Assembly: GCF_014252955.1 (NCBI RefSeq)
Contig: NZ_JACMIA010000001.1
Coordinates: 2,688,258 to 2,752,257, forward strand
Direction: 5' to 3'
Source: Stappia sp. 28M-7
GTDB lineage: Bacteria; Pseudomonadota; Alphaproteobacteria; Rhizobiales; Stappiaceae
DNA: 64,000 bases
Under the pieces are notes generated by a model. That model worked only from the letters and a program-made list of their open reading frames with translations, was not told the DNA's origin and ran no database searches. The stretch's first letter is position 1. Each line of letters begins with the position of its first letter. The position numbers were made by a program, and so were the translations under genes. Shown one piece after another: positions 8,188 through 15,811 of the stretch.

Positions 8188-8406
8188 GAATCCTCCTTAC
8201 ACCCCCGAAGGATGGTCCTGAAATACTTATACCCCTCCCATTCCCGGCCGTTGCTTATTTCCGGCGCACCACAACCTTAGGGAAAAATCGGTGAAAACTG
8301 AGTTAATTTGAATTTACGTTGCGGAACAATAGTTTGCTTATTTCACTAAAATACCCGCCGAGATGATTGCACAAGAAACCATCATTTCCGACCGGAAAGC
8401 AGACTC
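8188..8406. other. A/T-rich promoter region of the chemoreceptor gene
   Basis: No gene is seen. Part of the region is clearly richer in A/T than its neighbours (about 8280-8400). TTAA-TTTGAAT-TTAC at 8303-8317 is one base from the CtrA consensus TTAA-N7-TTAA, which commonly controls alphaproteobacterial motility genes; a single near-match is weak evidence. Confidence 0.35.
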
Positions 8407-8436
8407 AAAAAGGGCGCAAGGTTTCCCTCGCGCCCC
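8407..8436 (-). terminator. Intrinsic terminator of acdS
   Basis: Read on the minus strand, GGGCGCGAGG-gaaa-CCTTGCGCCC forms a 10-bp stem with one G-U pair and a GAAA tetraloop, followed directly by TTTTT. It lies about 55 bases after the acdS stop. Confidence 0.85.
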
Positions 8437-8490
8437 TCTCAATACTGTCCGCACCCTGCGTCAACCTGCAGGATTTACCAATACGGCAGA

Positions 8491-9504
8491 TCAGCCGTTG
8501 CGGAAGGTGTAGCCGTAGCCGTTCAGGGCCGGCGCGCCGCCCAGATGCGCGTAGAGCACCTTGGAGCCTTCCGGGAAATAGCCCTTCTTGACCAGGTCGA
8601 TCATGCCCTGCATCGACTTGCCCTCGTAGACCGGGTCGGTGATCATGCCCTCGAGGCGCGCGCACAGGCGGATCGCCTCCTTGGTCTCGTCCGACGGCAC
8701 GCCGTAGACCGGGTACGCGTAGTCTTCCACCAGCACCACGTCGTCCTTCTCGATCGGCCGGCCGAGCTCGACCAGCTCCGCCGTGCGCGTGGCGATCTCG
8801 TGCACCTGGTCGCGGGTCTGCTCCGGCGTTGCCGAGGCGTCGATGCCGATGACATTGCGCGCGCGGCCGTCCTTGGCAAAGCCCACCAGCATGCCGGCAT
8901 GGGTGGAGCCGGTCACGGTGCACACGACGATGTAGTCGAACTTGTAGCCGAGCGCCTCTTCCTGCGCCCGCACTTCCTCGGCGAAGCCGACATAGCCGAG
9001 ACCGCCATACTTGTGCACCGAGGCGCCGGCCGGAATCGGATAGGGCTTGCCGCCGGAGGCCTCGACCTCGGCGATCGCGTCTTCCCAGCTACGGCGGATG
9101 CCGATGTCGAAGCCTTCGTCGACCAGGCGCACATCGGCGCCCATGATGCGGCTCAGCATGATGTTGCCGACCCGGTCGTAAACCGCGTCCTCGTGCGGCA
9201 CCCAGCTTTCCTGCACCAGGCGGCACTTGAAGCCGATCTTCGCCGCGACGGCCGCGATCATGCGCGTGTGGTTGGACTGCACGCCGCCGATGGAAACGAG
9301 CGTATCGGCGCCGGAGGCGATGGCATCCGGCACGATGTACTCCAGCTTGCGCAGCTTGTTGCCGCCGAAGGCGAGGCCCGAGTTGCAGTCCTCGCGCTTG
9401 GCATGGATCTCGACCTTGCCGCCCAGATGCTGGGTCAGCCGCTCCAGCTTCTCGATGGGGGTGGGACCGAAGGTCAGCGGATAGCGTTCGAATTTCTCAA
9501 GCAT
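8491..9504 (-). CDS. acdS: 1-aminocyclopropane-1-carboxylate (ACC) deaminase
   Basis: The 337-residue protein is nearly full-length identical in layout to AcdS (338 residues in Pseudomonas putida UW4). It opens ACC, the ethylene precursor of plants, to 2-oxobutyrate and ammonia using PLP. The start at 9504 ([16 protein letters not shown]) matches the family N-terminus; an in-frame start at 9564 adds 20 unrelated residues. The PLP lysine is K50 in [11 protein letters not shown]294 (in [12 protein letters not shown]) and L321 (in [12 protein letters not shown]) are the residues that separate true ACC deaminases from D-cysteine desulfhydrases, so substrate assignment is firm. acdS is divergent from acdR, the classic arrangement. 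The 161-bp spacer between them holds the shared promoters. Confidence 0.96.
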   Translation of the reverse strand: MLEKFERYPLTFGPTPIEKLERLTQHLGGKVEIHAKREDCNSGLAFGGNKLRKLEYIVPDAIASGADTLVSIGGVQSNHTRMIAAVAAKIGFKCRLVQESWVPHEDAVYDRVGNIMLSRIMGADVRLVDEGFDIGIRRSWEDAIAEVEASGGKPYPIPAGASVHKYGGLGYVGFAEEVRAQEEALGYKFDYIVVCTVTGSTHAGMLVGFAKDGRARNVIGIDASATPEQTRDQVHEIATRTAELVELGRPIEKDDVVLVEDYAYPVYGVPSDETKEAIRLCARLEGMITDPVYEGKSMQGMIDLVKKGYFPEGSKVLYAHLGGAPALNGYGYTFRNG

Positions 9505-9665
9505 GCCTGTCCTCGCCGGTAAGCGCCTCTTGGGGCCTTGTGGAACCGGCGAAAAAGCTAGCAATCGACGAATGAAATGTGCTCTCTAATTTGGCGTCCG
9601 AATTTCCCTTCTGCGCTCATGAACACCTCCATAAGCCCTCTCTTCTTCCGATAAACAGGCCTGAA

Positions 9666-10145
9666 ATGAAAGAACCTTCCAGAGAGGATCGCCTCGACCG
9701 CATCGACCTGAAGATCCTCAAGCTGTTGCAGGAGGATGGCCGGCTGACCAACGCGGAACTGGCGCAGCGCACCAACACCTCGCCGGCCACCTGCCACCGC
9801 CGCACCCAGCGGCTTTTCGCGGAGGGCTATATCAGCGGCGTGCGGGCGATGGTGGCGCCGGACAAGGTCGGGCGCGGCTCGCTGGTCATGGTCGGCGTGG
9901 TGCTGGACCGCTCGACACCGGAGAGCTTCCGCGAGTTCGAGGAGGCGGCGCGCAAGCTCGCCTTCGTACTCGACTGCCACCTGGTTGCCGGCGACTTCGA
10001 CTACATGCTGAAGATTCGCGTGCGCGACATGGCCGACTTCAACCGCCTGCACGGCGACAAGCTGCTCGCCCTGCCCGGCACGCGCCAGACCCGCACCTTC
10101 TTCGTCATCCGGGAAGTGATCGACAACGCTTTGCTGGAGTTTTGA
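9666..10145 (+). CDS. acdR: Lrp/AsnC-family regulator of acdS
   Basis: The 159-residue protein has an N-terminal helix-turn-helix (RIDLKILKLLQEDGRLTNAELAQRTNTSPATCHRR) and a C-terminal AsnC/RAM ligand domain (about 70-155). The ATG at 9666 gives the usual Lrp start; upstream in-frame codons from 9579 lie in the promoter. In other bacteria AcdR is the Lrp-type activator transcribed divergently from acdS and needed for ACC-induced expression; the same layout here supports the assignment. Its binding sites are expected at 9505-9665 but no clear Lrp motif was recognised. An unrelated Lrp-type amino-acid regulator is the alternative, made unlikely by position. Confidence 0.9.
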   Translation: MKEPSREDRLDRIDLKILKLLQEDGRLTNAELAQRTNTSPATCHRRTQRLFAEGYISGVRAMVAPDKVGRGSLVMVGVVLDRSTPESFREFEEAARKLAFVLDCHLVAGDFDYMLKIRVRDMADFNRLHGDKLLALPGTRQTRTFFVIREVIDNALLEF

Positions 10146-10163
10146 GGCGCGACGGGCGCGCTG

Positions 10164-10328
10164 TCAGAGCCGGCCGAGCAACATCAGGATGACCACGATC
10201 AGCAGGATCGTGCCGAGCACACCCACGCCGGCATGGCCGAAGCCGTAGCCGTACCCTCCGAAGCGCCCGCTGAACCCGCCGAGAAGGAAGATGACGAGTA
10301 TGATGATGAGGATTGTGCTGAGGGACAT
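10164..10328 (-). CDS. DUF3309 small membrane protein
   Basis: The 54-residue protein consists of a hydrophobic N-terminal helix (STILIIILVIFLLGG), a Gly/Tyr-rich link (GRFGGYGYGFGHAG) and a second hydrophobic helix ending LLGRL. This is the DUF3309 pattern, common in Alphaproteobacteria and often found near stress genes. The start at 10328 follows an AAGGAGAA ribosome site; the longer reading from 10376 is rejected for that reason. It is the last of the minus-strand small genes downstream of the CsbD gene. No molecular function is established. Confidence 0.8.
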   Translation of the reverse strand: MSLSTILIIILVIFLLGGFSGRFGGYGYGFGHAGVGVLGTILLIVVILMLLGRL

Positions 10329-10409
10329 GGCATTTTCTCCTTGGCAGGGAACGCTCGCCCGCCATACGCGGCTCACGCCTGAAGGGTCCGGGGCGGACGG
10401 CGCGCCGTT

Positions 10410-10553
10410 TCAGTTGCCGTCGATGGTCAGGCCGCGCCTGTCGATGCTGATGTCGATGCCGCTCCGGCCCTCCTCCAGGGCGAGATAGGTAGCACCGGTG
10501 GCCACCACCGCGACGAGCACCCCGATCACCAGGAGGAGGCCTTGTCGGGTCAT
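10410..10553 (-). CDS. Small single-helix membrane protein of unknown function
   Basis: This 47-residue reading frame starts at an ATG at 10553 (MTRQGLLLVIGVLV) and ends at a TGA at 10410. It has one N-terminal transmembrane helix of about 20 residues followed by a short polar tail with alternating charged and hydrophobic residues (IDISIDRRGLTIDGN). It lies between the DUF3309 and CsbD genes on the same strand with short spacers, which supports its being a gene. Similar tiny membrane proteins occur in rhizobia, but no function is known to me. Confidence 0.6.
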   Translation of the reverse strand: MTRQGLLLVIGVLVAVVATGATYLALEEGRSGIDISIDRRGLTIDGN

Positions 10554-10601
10554 TGGACGCTCGCCGATGAGGTTTTGGAACCGGCGCATCGGCCGCGTTC
10601 C

Positions 10602-10775
10602 CTACGCGTCACGAAGCGTATCCTTGATGCTGCCGAGGGTGTTCTGGATGCTCCCCTCGACCTTGTCGGCCTCCCCTTCCGAGCGCAGCTTGGCATCGCC
10701 GAAAGCCTTCCCGGCGACGACCTTGAGCTTGCCCTTGACGACCTTTGCCGACCCGATCACGCGATCCTTGTCCAT
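10602..10775 (-). CDS. CsbD-family stress protein
   Basis: The 57-residue protein starts MDKDRVIGSAKVVKGKLKVVAGKAFGD and ends EGSIQNTLGSIKDTLRDA, the CsbD repeat pattern of a small helical, highly charged protein. In Bacillus subtilis csbD belongs to the general stress regulon; its biochemical role is unknown. The start at 10775 is the family start. A 19-bp sequence identical to one upstream of the gene at 12136-12324 lies 79-97 bp before the start codon (positions 10854-10872) and is a candidate regulator site. Confidence 0.88.
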   Translation of the reverse strand: MDKDRVIGSAKVVKGKLKVVAGKAFGDAKLRSEGEADKVEGSIQNTLGSIKDTLRDA

Positions 10776-10858
10776 GGCCTTGTCCCCTTCGACCGAAAAC
10801 GCCCCGAACATCGTTCGGGCAACACCCGTCAGCTAGCCGGTTTTCTGTCCTCTGCGCA

Positions 10859-10872
10859 CTGACGCAGGTTAG
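10859..10872. promoter_or_regulatory. Candidate Crp/Fnr-type operator upstream of the CsbD gene (copy 1)
   Basis: CTGACGCAGGTTAG has the dyad CTNAC-N4-GTNAG, a 5-4-5 geometry like the FNR site TTGAT-N4-ATCAA. It lies within a 19-bp stretch (10854-10872) repeated exactly at 12481-12499. Confidence 0.65.
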
Positions 10873-10951
10873 TGCGCCCGCCCGCGCCGCTCGAAAGCCG
10901 AGGGCCGGCAGGCACCTGCGCGCTCCGGCCGCCTCGACGGATGCGGCTTGC

Positions 10952-11224
10952 TTATGGGCGCCGGACGGAGTTGCCGCCGGCAATGATCCGGTTGATCAAC
11001 TCGGCGGCGGCCTGGTGCGCTTCCCGGTCCCCTTCCGGGGCAACGGCATTCTCGTGCGCCGCTGCGGCATCGCGCAAAATGCCGAGGATCTCCGCCTCGG
11101 GAAGGAGATTGTGATCGTTGAGGGCGAGCAGGAGCGCCTCGCAGATCGACAGTGCGGCCATCCCCGAGTAGTCTGAATGAGGGGGTATCGACAGGATCCT
11201 TTCCGGCGGCGAGTGATCGGTCAC
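10952..11224 (-). CDS. Conserved protein of unknown function, 90 residues
   Basis: The protein starts MTDHSPPERILSIPPHSDYSG and contains SICEALLLALNDHNLLPEAEILGILRDAAAAHE, followed by an amphipathic helix (EAHQAAAELINRII). It is soluble and mainly helical. I have the impression that the ICEALLLAL segment recurs in small rhizobial proteins found near stress or oxygen-response genes, but no function can be named. It is divergent from the Crp/Fnr gene across a 113-bp spacer, so it may be a target of that regulator. Confidence 0.7.
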   Translation of the reverse strand: MTDHSPPERILSIPPHSDYSGMAALSICEALLLALNDHNLLPEAEILGILRDAAAAHENAVAPEGDREAHQAAAELINRIIAGGNSVRRP

Positions 11225-11337
11225 GACAGAATTTCGCTGCCGGACACGACTCTACGGGCAAGCACGGATCGCCGGACTGATCGAAAGCAGCTGTCGTTCC
11301 GGCTTTCCCTCGATCCTCCAAGGGACGGCCGAAGTTC

Positions 11338-12072
11338 ATGAACACGAGGCACGCATCCCCGCTCGCCCGAAAGCTCTCGGCCTTTGTCGCCCTTTCGCAG
11401 GCCGAGCTCGAGATGCTGGAGCGTCTGCACGAACGTCGTCGGACCTTCGCCGCGGGGCGCGATCTCGTGCACCAGGGGCAGTCCGATCAGGCCGCCTACA
11501 TCCTCTCCTCGGGCTGGGTCTGTTCGTACAAGATCCAGACGGACGGAACGCGTCAGATCGTCGACTTCCAGATACCGGGGGATTTCCTGGGGCTGCGCAG
11601 CGTCCTGCTGCGCACCTCGGATCACAGCTTCGAGCCGATCATGGAGATCCACGCCGCCGAAGTTCTGGTGAGCGACCTTCTGGAGGCCTTCGCGCAGACA
11701 CCCCGCCTGGCGACGGCCATTCTCTGGGCCGCCTCGCGGGACGAGGCGATGGTGGTCGAGCATCTCGTGGGCATCGGGCGCCGCGACGCGGAAGCCCGGA
11801 TGGCGCATTTCCTGCTCGAACTGCATGCGCGGCTGGCGCTGGTCGGGATGGGCACCAGGGACGGCTACCCCTGCCCACTCACCCAGTATCACCTCGCCGA
11901 CGCCCTGGGCCTGAGTGCGGTGCATGTGAACCGCGTCCTGCGCAAGCTGCGTGATAGCGGGCTCGTCACCTTCCGCGATGGCCATGTGACATTCGACGAC
12001 TACGGCGCTCTGGTGGCCTTCGCGGAGTTCGACCCGATGTATCTGGACCAGGGCGGCCCGCTGCTGAAATGA
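11338..12072 (+). CDS. Crp/Fnr-family transcriptional regulator
   Basis: The 244-residue protein has an N-terminal cyclic-nucleotide-type beta-barrel (about 15-130; FAAGRDLVHQGQ, IVDFQIPGDFLGL), a dimer helix (about 135-165) and a C-terminal winged helix (about 170-235). No FNR cysteine cluster is present at the N-terminus, so it does not look like an Fe-S oxygen sensor. The recognition helix is L192-SAVHVNRVLRKL. Compared with FNR it keeps the Arg (R199), but has Val at the Glu position and Asn at the Ser position, implying a different operator. Two copies of a CTNAC-N4-GTNAG dyad flank the gene at 10859 and 12486 and are good candidates for its sites. The signal it senses is unknown. Confidence 0.88.
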   Translation: MNTRHASPLARKLSAFVALSQAELEMLERLHERRRTFAAGRDLVHQGQSDQAAYILSSGWVCSYKIQTDGTRQIVDFQIPGDFLGLRSVLLRTSDHSFEPIMEIHAAEVLVSDLLEAFAQTPRLATAILWAASRDEAMVVEHLVGIGRRDAEARMAHFLLELHARLALVGMGTRDGYPCPLTQYHLADALGLSAVHVNRVLRKLRDSGLVTFRDGHVTFDDYGALVAFAEFDPMYLDQGGPLLK

Positions 12073-12080
12073 ACAAGACC

Positions 12081-12101
12081 GCCCGCCGTCGAACGGCGGG
12101 C
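12081..12101. terminator. Hairpin between the Crp/Fnr gene and the convergent small gene
   Basis: A perfect 9-bp stem (GCCCGCCGT / ACGGCGGGC) with a CGA loop starts 8 bases after the regulator stop codon. There is no T-run. Confidence 0.55.
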
Positions 12102-12135
12102 GACCCGGCAGTCACGTCAGCTCAGACAGCACGTA

Positions 12136-12324
12136 TCACCCAAGGGCGCGGGTCGTCGCGTCGAGTTCCTTCATCGCATCGGCGTGGTTGTTCGCCGTCT
12201 GCGCGGTCTCGGCAGCCTTGTAGTGCTTGAAAGCCGCATCCTTCTTCGGGCCTGCCGGGGCCTTGTCCCAGGCAGCCTTGACGGAGGTCATCTTCTCGGT
12301 GACGTTGTTGCGGTCGGGTGTCAT
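12136..12324 (-). CDS. Small conserved helical protein of unknown function, 62 residues
   Basis: Starting MTPDRNNVTEKMTSVKAAWDKAPAGPKKDAAFKHY and ending DAMKELDATTRALG, the protein is soluble, rich in Ala and Lys and mostly helical. The start at 12324 has an AAAGGGAC ribosome site; the longer reading from 12459 runs through the promoter. The TGA lies at 12136. The sequence resembles small rhizobial proteins without known function. The same 19-bp element found before the CsbD gene lies 157-175 bp upstream (12481-12499), suggesting co-regulation. Confidence 0.7.
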   Translation of the reverse strand: MTPDRNNVTEKMTSVKAAWDKAPAGPKKDAAFKHYKAAETAQTANNHADAMKELDATTRALG

Positions 12325-12485
12325 GAAATGTCCCTTTCTGGACCATCCGGGAAGCTGAAAGCGCCAGGACAGCGCGGTTCCGTGAAGGAGCCTCGCCACA
12401 AGTGCTTTCGCGTTTTCCGGAAGTGCGTGCCACCGGTCATCCGGCGGGCACGTCCACACTCAATCGCAATATCGGCTCCGGCGCA

Positions 12486-12499
12486 CTGACGCAGGTTAG
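12486..12499. promoter_or_regulatory. Candidate Crp/Fnr-type operator (copy 2)
   Basis: A second exact copy of CTGACGCAGGTTAG inside the 19-bp identical sequence at 12481-12499. It is upstream of the 62-residue protein gene and in the same orientation relative to its target as copy 1. Confidence 0.65.
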
Positions 12500-12604
12500 C
12501 CCTGCCCGGTTTTGCGCGCAGCCAACGACCGGACCCGGATGCGCACGGCATCCCATGCCCTGCATGTGCGGGGGAAGGACAGGTTTGGCCGTACAAGGGA
12601 AAAA

Positions 12605-12680
12605 TGGCGACCCCGGCAGGATTCGAACCTGCGACCATCGGCTTAGAAGGCCGGTGCTCTATCCACTGAGCTACGGGGCC
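12605..12680 (-). tRNA. tRNA-Arg (TCT)
   Basis: The 76-nt cloverleaf reads on the minus strand from GGCCCCGTAGCTCAG to an encoded CCA. The anticodon loop CTTCTAA gives TCT, and the T-loop is GGTTCGAATCC. The acceptor stem pairs over 7 bp with one G-U. Confidence 0.97.
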
Positions 12681-12711
12681 GTTCCGGCGCGCGCGGCGCG
12701 AGGATCGCGGC

Positions 12712-13017
12712 TCAATGCGTCCAGGGCATGAAGCGATCGAAACGGAAATTGTCCGAATAAGCGATCTTCGGCACGCGGCGCGAGCGCGGCTGCTCCACCC
12801 GATAGGCGATGCCGTTCTTGCGGGCGTAGGCTTCCGCCTCTTCCTGCGTCTCGAAGCGCAGGCGCAACTGCTGCTTCATGTCGGTGGAGGACGTGTAGCC
12901 CATCAGCGGCTCGATCGTGCGCGCCTGCTCCGGCTCGAACTCCAGCACCCAGTCATGGGTCTTGCCGCGCCCCGACTGCGTTGCCGTCTTCGCCGGGGAA
13001 TAGATGCGTGCGACCAT
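12712..13017 (-). CDS. NDUFS4-like accessory subunit of respiratory complex I
   Basis: The 101-residue protein starts MVARIYSPAKTATQSGR and contains HDWVLEFEP, EPLMGYTSSTDMKQQLRLRF, EEAEAYARKNG and a basic C-terminal stretch before YSDNFRFDRFMPWTH. This is the ETC complex I (NDUFA4/NDUFS4, 18-kDa) family, an accessory NADH dehydrogenase subunit that alphaproteobacteria share with mitochondria. The length is typical and the start is the family start. It is monocistronic, between tRNA-Arg and tRNA-Pro, and far from a nuo operon, as in other Hyphomicrobiales. Confidence 0.92.
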   Translation of the reverse strand: MVARIYSPAKTATQSGRGKTHDWVLEFEPEQARTIEPLMGYTSSTDMKQQLRLRFETQEEAEAYARKNGIAYRVEQPRSRRVPKIAYSDNFRFDRFMPWTH

Positions 13018-13281
13018 CGTGCAGTGCCCCTCTTGCGGTTGCCTTGCGTCTCGTTGCGACCCGCTGGGCGAAAAGCGGCGCAGGATTGCTGCCGCGCTTT
13101 CGGTCCATTCGTCGCGTTCAGTCGGTTATTCATTGGTTCGGCGCGCGAAGTCAACTCGGCAAAATGCCTGCCCGCCCGGCTTTTCCCGCCGCTATCGCCG
13201 CCGGCGGCCAGGGGGTGGGCATCCGTGGTTCAGCCTTGACGCCCCATCCCAACCCCGATACACCGCAGAAATTCTCCAAGT

Positions 13282-13358
13282 CGGGGTATAGCGCAGCCTG
13301 GTAGCGCATCTGCTTTGGGAGCAGAGGGTCGCAGGTTCGAATCCTGCTGCCCCGACCA
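13282..13358 (+). tRNA. tRNA-Pro (TGG)
   Basis: The 77-nt cloverleaf begins CGGGGTATAGCGCAG and ends with an encoded CCA. The anticodon loop TTTGGGA gives TGG. The acceptor stem is fully paired apart from one G-U. Confidence 0.97.
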
Positions 13359-13475
13359 TTTTTCTTTTCTGCTTTCGGCTTAAGCCTTGGGAAACAGCCC
13401 CTTATGGGGCTTTCCTGAAGTCTCGCGCGAACTCCCGGCCCACCGGAAATTCTCAGGCGCGGGGGCGCCCTCGCC

Positions 13476-14444
13476 TCAGGCGCGGCGGCTTTGCCGCTTC
13501 ATGCCATACATGCCGGCCTCGGCATTGCGCAGCACGCTCTCGAACGACATGTCCGTCTCCTGCACGGTGAACACGCCGATGGAGGCGGAAGCCGTCAGCA
13601 GGCAGCTGTGGTCCGCGTCCGGCGGGTTCCAGTGCATCGGCTGGCGGATGCGGTCGGAGATCTCGTGCATCCTGTCGGCGATGTCGGCGGCCTGCGCATC
13701 GGCAAAACCGATCATGAACTCGTCGCCGCCCATCCGCCCGATGATGTCGCCGCTCCGCACGGCCCGCTTCAGGATATGGGCGATAGCGCGGATCACCATG
13801 TCGCCGGCCAGATGGCCGAAGCGGTCGTTGACCTGCTTGAAATTGTCGAGATCGAGATAGGCGAAGGTGACGCAGGAGATGCCGGCGCCGATCTCCGCGA
13901 TCATCCGCCCTGCCTGCAGGCGGAATTCCACCGGGTTGAGCAGGCCGGTCATGCGGTCGGTGGCGGAGAGCTGGCGCAGTCTCTTGGCTTCCTCGTGCAG
14001 CTGGCGCTGCTGCTGCAGGCTGTCGGCCAGACGCTCGCGGTGGTCCGCCACTTCCTGGGAAACGGCCAGGAACCGCGCCGCCAGCGACTTTGCCTGGTCG
14101 TATTGCAGCATGGCCAGCACTTCCCCGCCGGGGCCGCTCACCCCGAGCCGCCAGCCGGAAAACGTCAGATTGGTCCCGTCTGCTGCCTGCAGGCCGATAA
14201 AGGCGGGCGTCGTCGAGCGGAAGGCCCGGCCGACGCGCTCCAGCACCTCTTCTCGCGGCAGGTCGGTCAGGGCGCAGACGCCGTCCGCCTCCAGCCGGTC
14301 GAACTGCCGCAGCGCCTGCCGGTTGGCCAGTCGCACACGGCCGCTTTCGTCGAAGACCAGCGTCGCGCGCGGCATGTTGTCCAGCGCGACCCGCATGCCC
14401 TCCATCAAGAGGGTCGCGTCAGGCAAAGAACTCATGACCGTCAT
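13476..14444 (-). CDS. PAS-coiled-coil-GGDEF diguanylate cyclase
   Basis: The 322-residue soluble protein has a PAS-like domain (about 12-115), a helical linker (about 118-158) and a GGDEF domain with intact GGDEF at 239-243. The RxxD inhibitory site is present (R230-S-G-D233), exactly where product-inhibited cyclases have it. The start at 14444 follows a GGGGAGGG ribosome site and lies inside the end of the upstream gene (26-base overlap), so the two are translationally coupled. The upstream gene encodes a cysteine-containing sensor-like protein, suggesting that c-di-GMP synthesis is controlled by that partner. The PAS ligand is not evident. Confidence 0.9.
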   Translation of the reverse strand: MTVMSSLPDATLLMEGMRVALDNMPRATLVFDESGRVRLANRQALRQFDRLEADGVCALTDLPREEVLERVGRAFRSTTPAFIGLQAADGTNLTFSGWRLGVSGPGGEVLAMLQYDQAKSLAARFLAVSQEVADHRERLADSLQQQRQLHEEAKRLRQLSATDRMTGLLNPVEFRLQAGRMIAEIGAGISCVTFAYLDLDNFKQVNDRFGHLAGDMVIRAIAHILKRAVRSGDIIGRMGGDEFMIGFADAQAADIADRMHEISDRIRQPMHWNPPDADHSCLLTASASIGVFTVQETDMSFESVLRNAEAGMYGMKRQSRRA

Positions 14445-14943
14445 CGCCGCCCTCCCCTCGTTTCAAGGCCACGCGGACCCGGCAGCAGCCGTGGCCGGTG
14501 GCGATCGCCTCCTCGACGCGGACCCGCGCATAGCCCCTGGCCTGCGACACGATCCGCCCGAACACGGTCGCGGTCATCATGCAGAGCGAGGGCCGGCCGA
14601 CCACCTTCTCCGCGAAGGGGCAGTCGCCGTTCACCAGGACGATCTCGTCCTCGCTCAGGCTGGCGATCTCGAAGCTGGCGCCGATCCGGGCCTTCAGGTC
14701 GACGAGAATCGCCGCAACCGCTTCCAGATCCGCCACCTCGCCGCCCAGTGCCGTGCGGTACTGCTGGGACAGGTCGTCGCCGATCCGCGTGCCCACCACG
14801 CTGACGAAGGCGGATGCGTCCTCCCGGCCGATCACCTCCTCCATGGTGCCGGCCAGGGCTCCGATCACATTGCGGAAGAAGCCGGCCTGATCCAGGTCGA
14901 CCTTGCAATTCCCGACAGTGGCCGACACACCGCTCCCAGCCAT
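14419..14943 (-). CDS. Sensor-like protein resembling the methanogen output domain 1 family
   Basis: The 174-residue protein from the ATG at 14943 (MAGSGVSATVGNCKVDLDQ) has a helical N-terminal half and a C-terminal domain with VNGDCPFAEKVVGRPSLCMM, VFGRI and GYARVRVEEAIATGHGCCRV. These motifs fit the family called methanogen output domain 1, known from archaeal sensor kinases and some bacteria; the assignment is from memory. C108, C121 and C153/C154 sit at conserved-looking positions and could bind a metal, an Fe-S cluster or a redox signal (inference). A GAGGGCAGGG ribosome site supports this start over 15021. The gene overlaps the diguanylate cyclase gene and is probably its input partner. 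Confidence 0.65.
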   Translation of the reverse strand: MAGSGVSATVGNCKVDLDQAGFFRNVIGALAGTMEEVIGREDASAFVSVVGTRIGDDLSQQYRTALGGEVADLEAVAAILVDLKARIGASFEIASLSEDEIVLVNGDCPFAEKVVGRPSLCMMTATVFGRIVSQARGYARVRVEEAIATGHGCCRVRVALKRGEGGDDGHEFFA

Positions 14944-15168
14944 CACCCTGCCCTCAACGCCGCGCCCCTTTGCGCAATGGCACGAGTACCCGCGTGACGG
15001 GATCATGCCGGAACGAATCATAAATTGATTCGATCAAGGTGATTCGCACCATAAGCGGAAAAAATTGCGAATGCGGCCCCCAGGCAGGGCCGGATCAGCC
15101 GAAATCACGCTGCAATAACGGGGGGATCACGGACAAATACCGGACTTGACAGCCCGGAGCGCCATCGA

Positions 15169-15717
15169 TCAGGGCGCGGCGGCGCGGATTGTCGGGCTGT
15201 CGACCCGGTCGCCCGGCGCAATGCCGAGCGCGGCGCTGGTTCCGGCCGGCACTTCCAGCACGAAGCGCACCACCGCGTTGGAGGGCACCAGCGCCTCCGA
15301 CAGGGGCACCGTGTTTTCGGCGATGCTGGCGATGTGCCCGTCTTTCCTGATGAAGATCATGTCGAGCGGAATCAGCGTGTTCTTCATCCAGAACACCACC
15401 TCCCGATCGGCGTGATAGTCGAACAGCATGCCCGCATCGGCGGCGAGGTTCTCGTAGAACATCAGCCCGCGAGCCCGCGATTCCGCCGTATCGGCGATCT
15501 CCACCGAGAAGTCGTGCACCTTGCCGCCGGCGGTGGTGATGCTCAGCGCCTCGCGCTTGAGGCCGGTCTGCGGCGCGCCGCGCTCCTGCGCCGCCGCCGG
15601 AAAGGCGAGCAGCAGGGCTGCCGCGAGCGACAGGCACAGCACGGCGAAGACGGCCAGCGCGTAGAGAGAGCTGGAGCGGCGGGCAGGAGGACCGGCGGTG
15701 ATCATCATGGTGGGCAT
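15169..15717 (-). CDS. DUF192 family exported protein
   Basis: The 182-residue protein has an N-terminal hydrophobic helix (YALAVFAVLCLSLAAALLLAFPAAAQ), read as a signal peptide cleaved after AAA, and a DUF192 domain (about 60-175). Motifs ESRARGLMFYENLAADAGMLFDY, VVFWMKNTLIPLDMIFI and GDRVDSP are the family hallmark. The fold is a small beta-barrel with no established activity. The start at 15717 is one of several near ATG codons (15753, 15708). It lies 94 bp after the two-domain cold-shock gene on the same strand, a linkage frequent in Hyphomicrobiales. Confidence 0.87.
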   Translation of the reverse strand: MPTMMITAGPPARRSSSLYALAVFAVLCLSLAAALLLAFPAAAQERGAPQTGLKREALSITTAGGKVHDFSVEIADTAESRARGLMFYENLAADAGMLFDYHADREVVFWMKNTLIPLDMIFIRKDGHIASIAENTVPLSEALVPSNAVVRFVLEVPAGTSAALGIAPGDRVDSPTIRAAAP

Positions 15718-15811
15718 CGGTCGGTCCTGCACAAGCGACACTCTCAGGTCCATGCGGTCGGAACGGGATCCTCGCCGGACAGGGATGTCGCGACGATGCC
15801 CGCCGGGCCGC

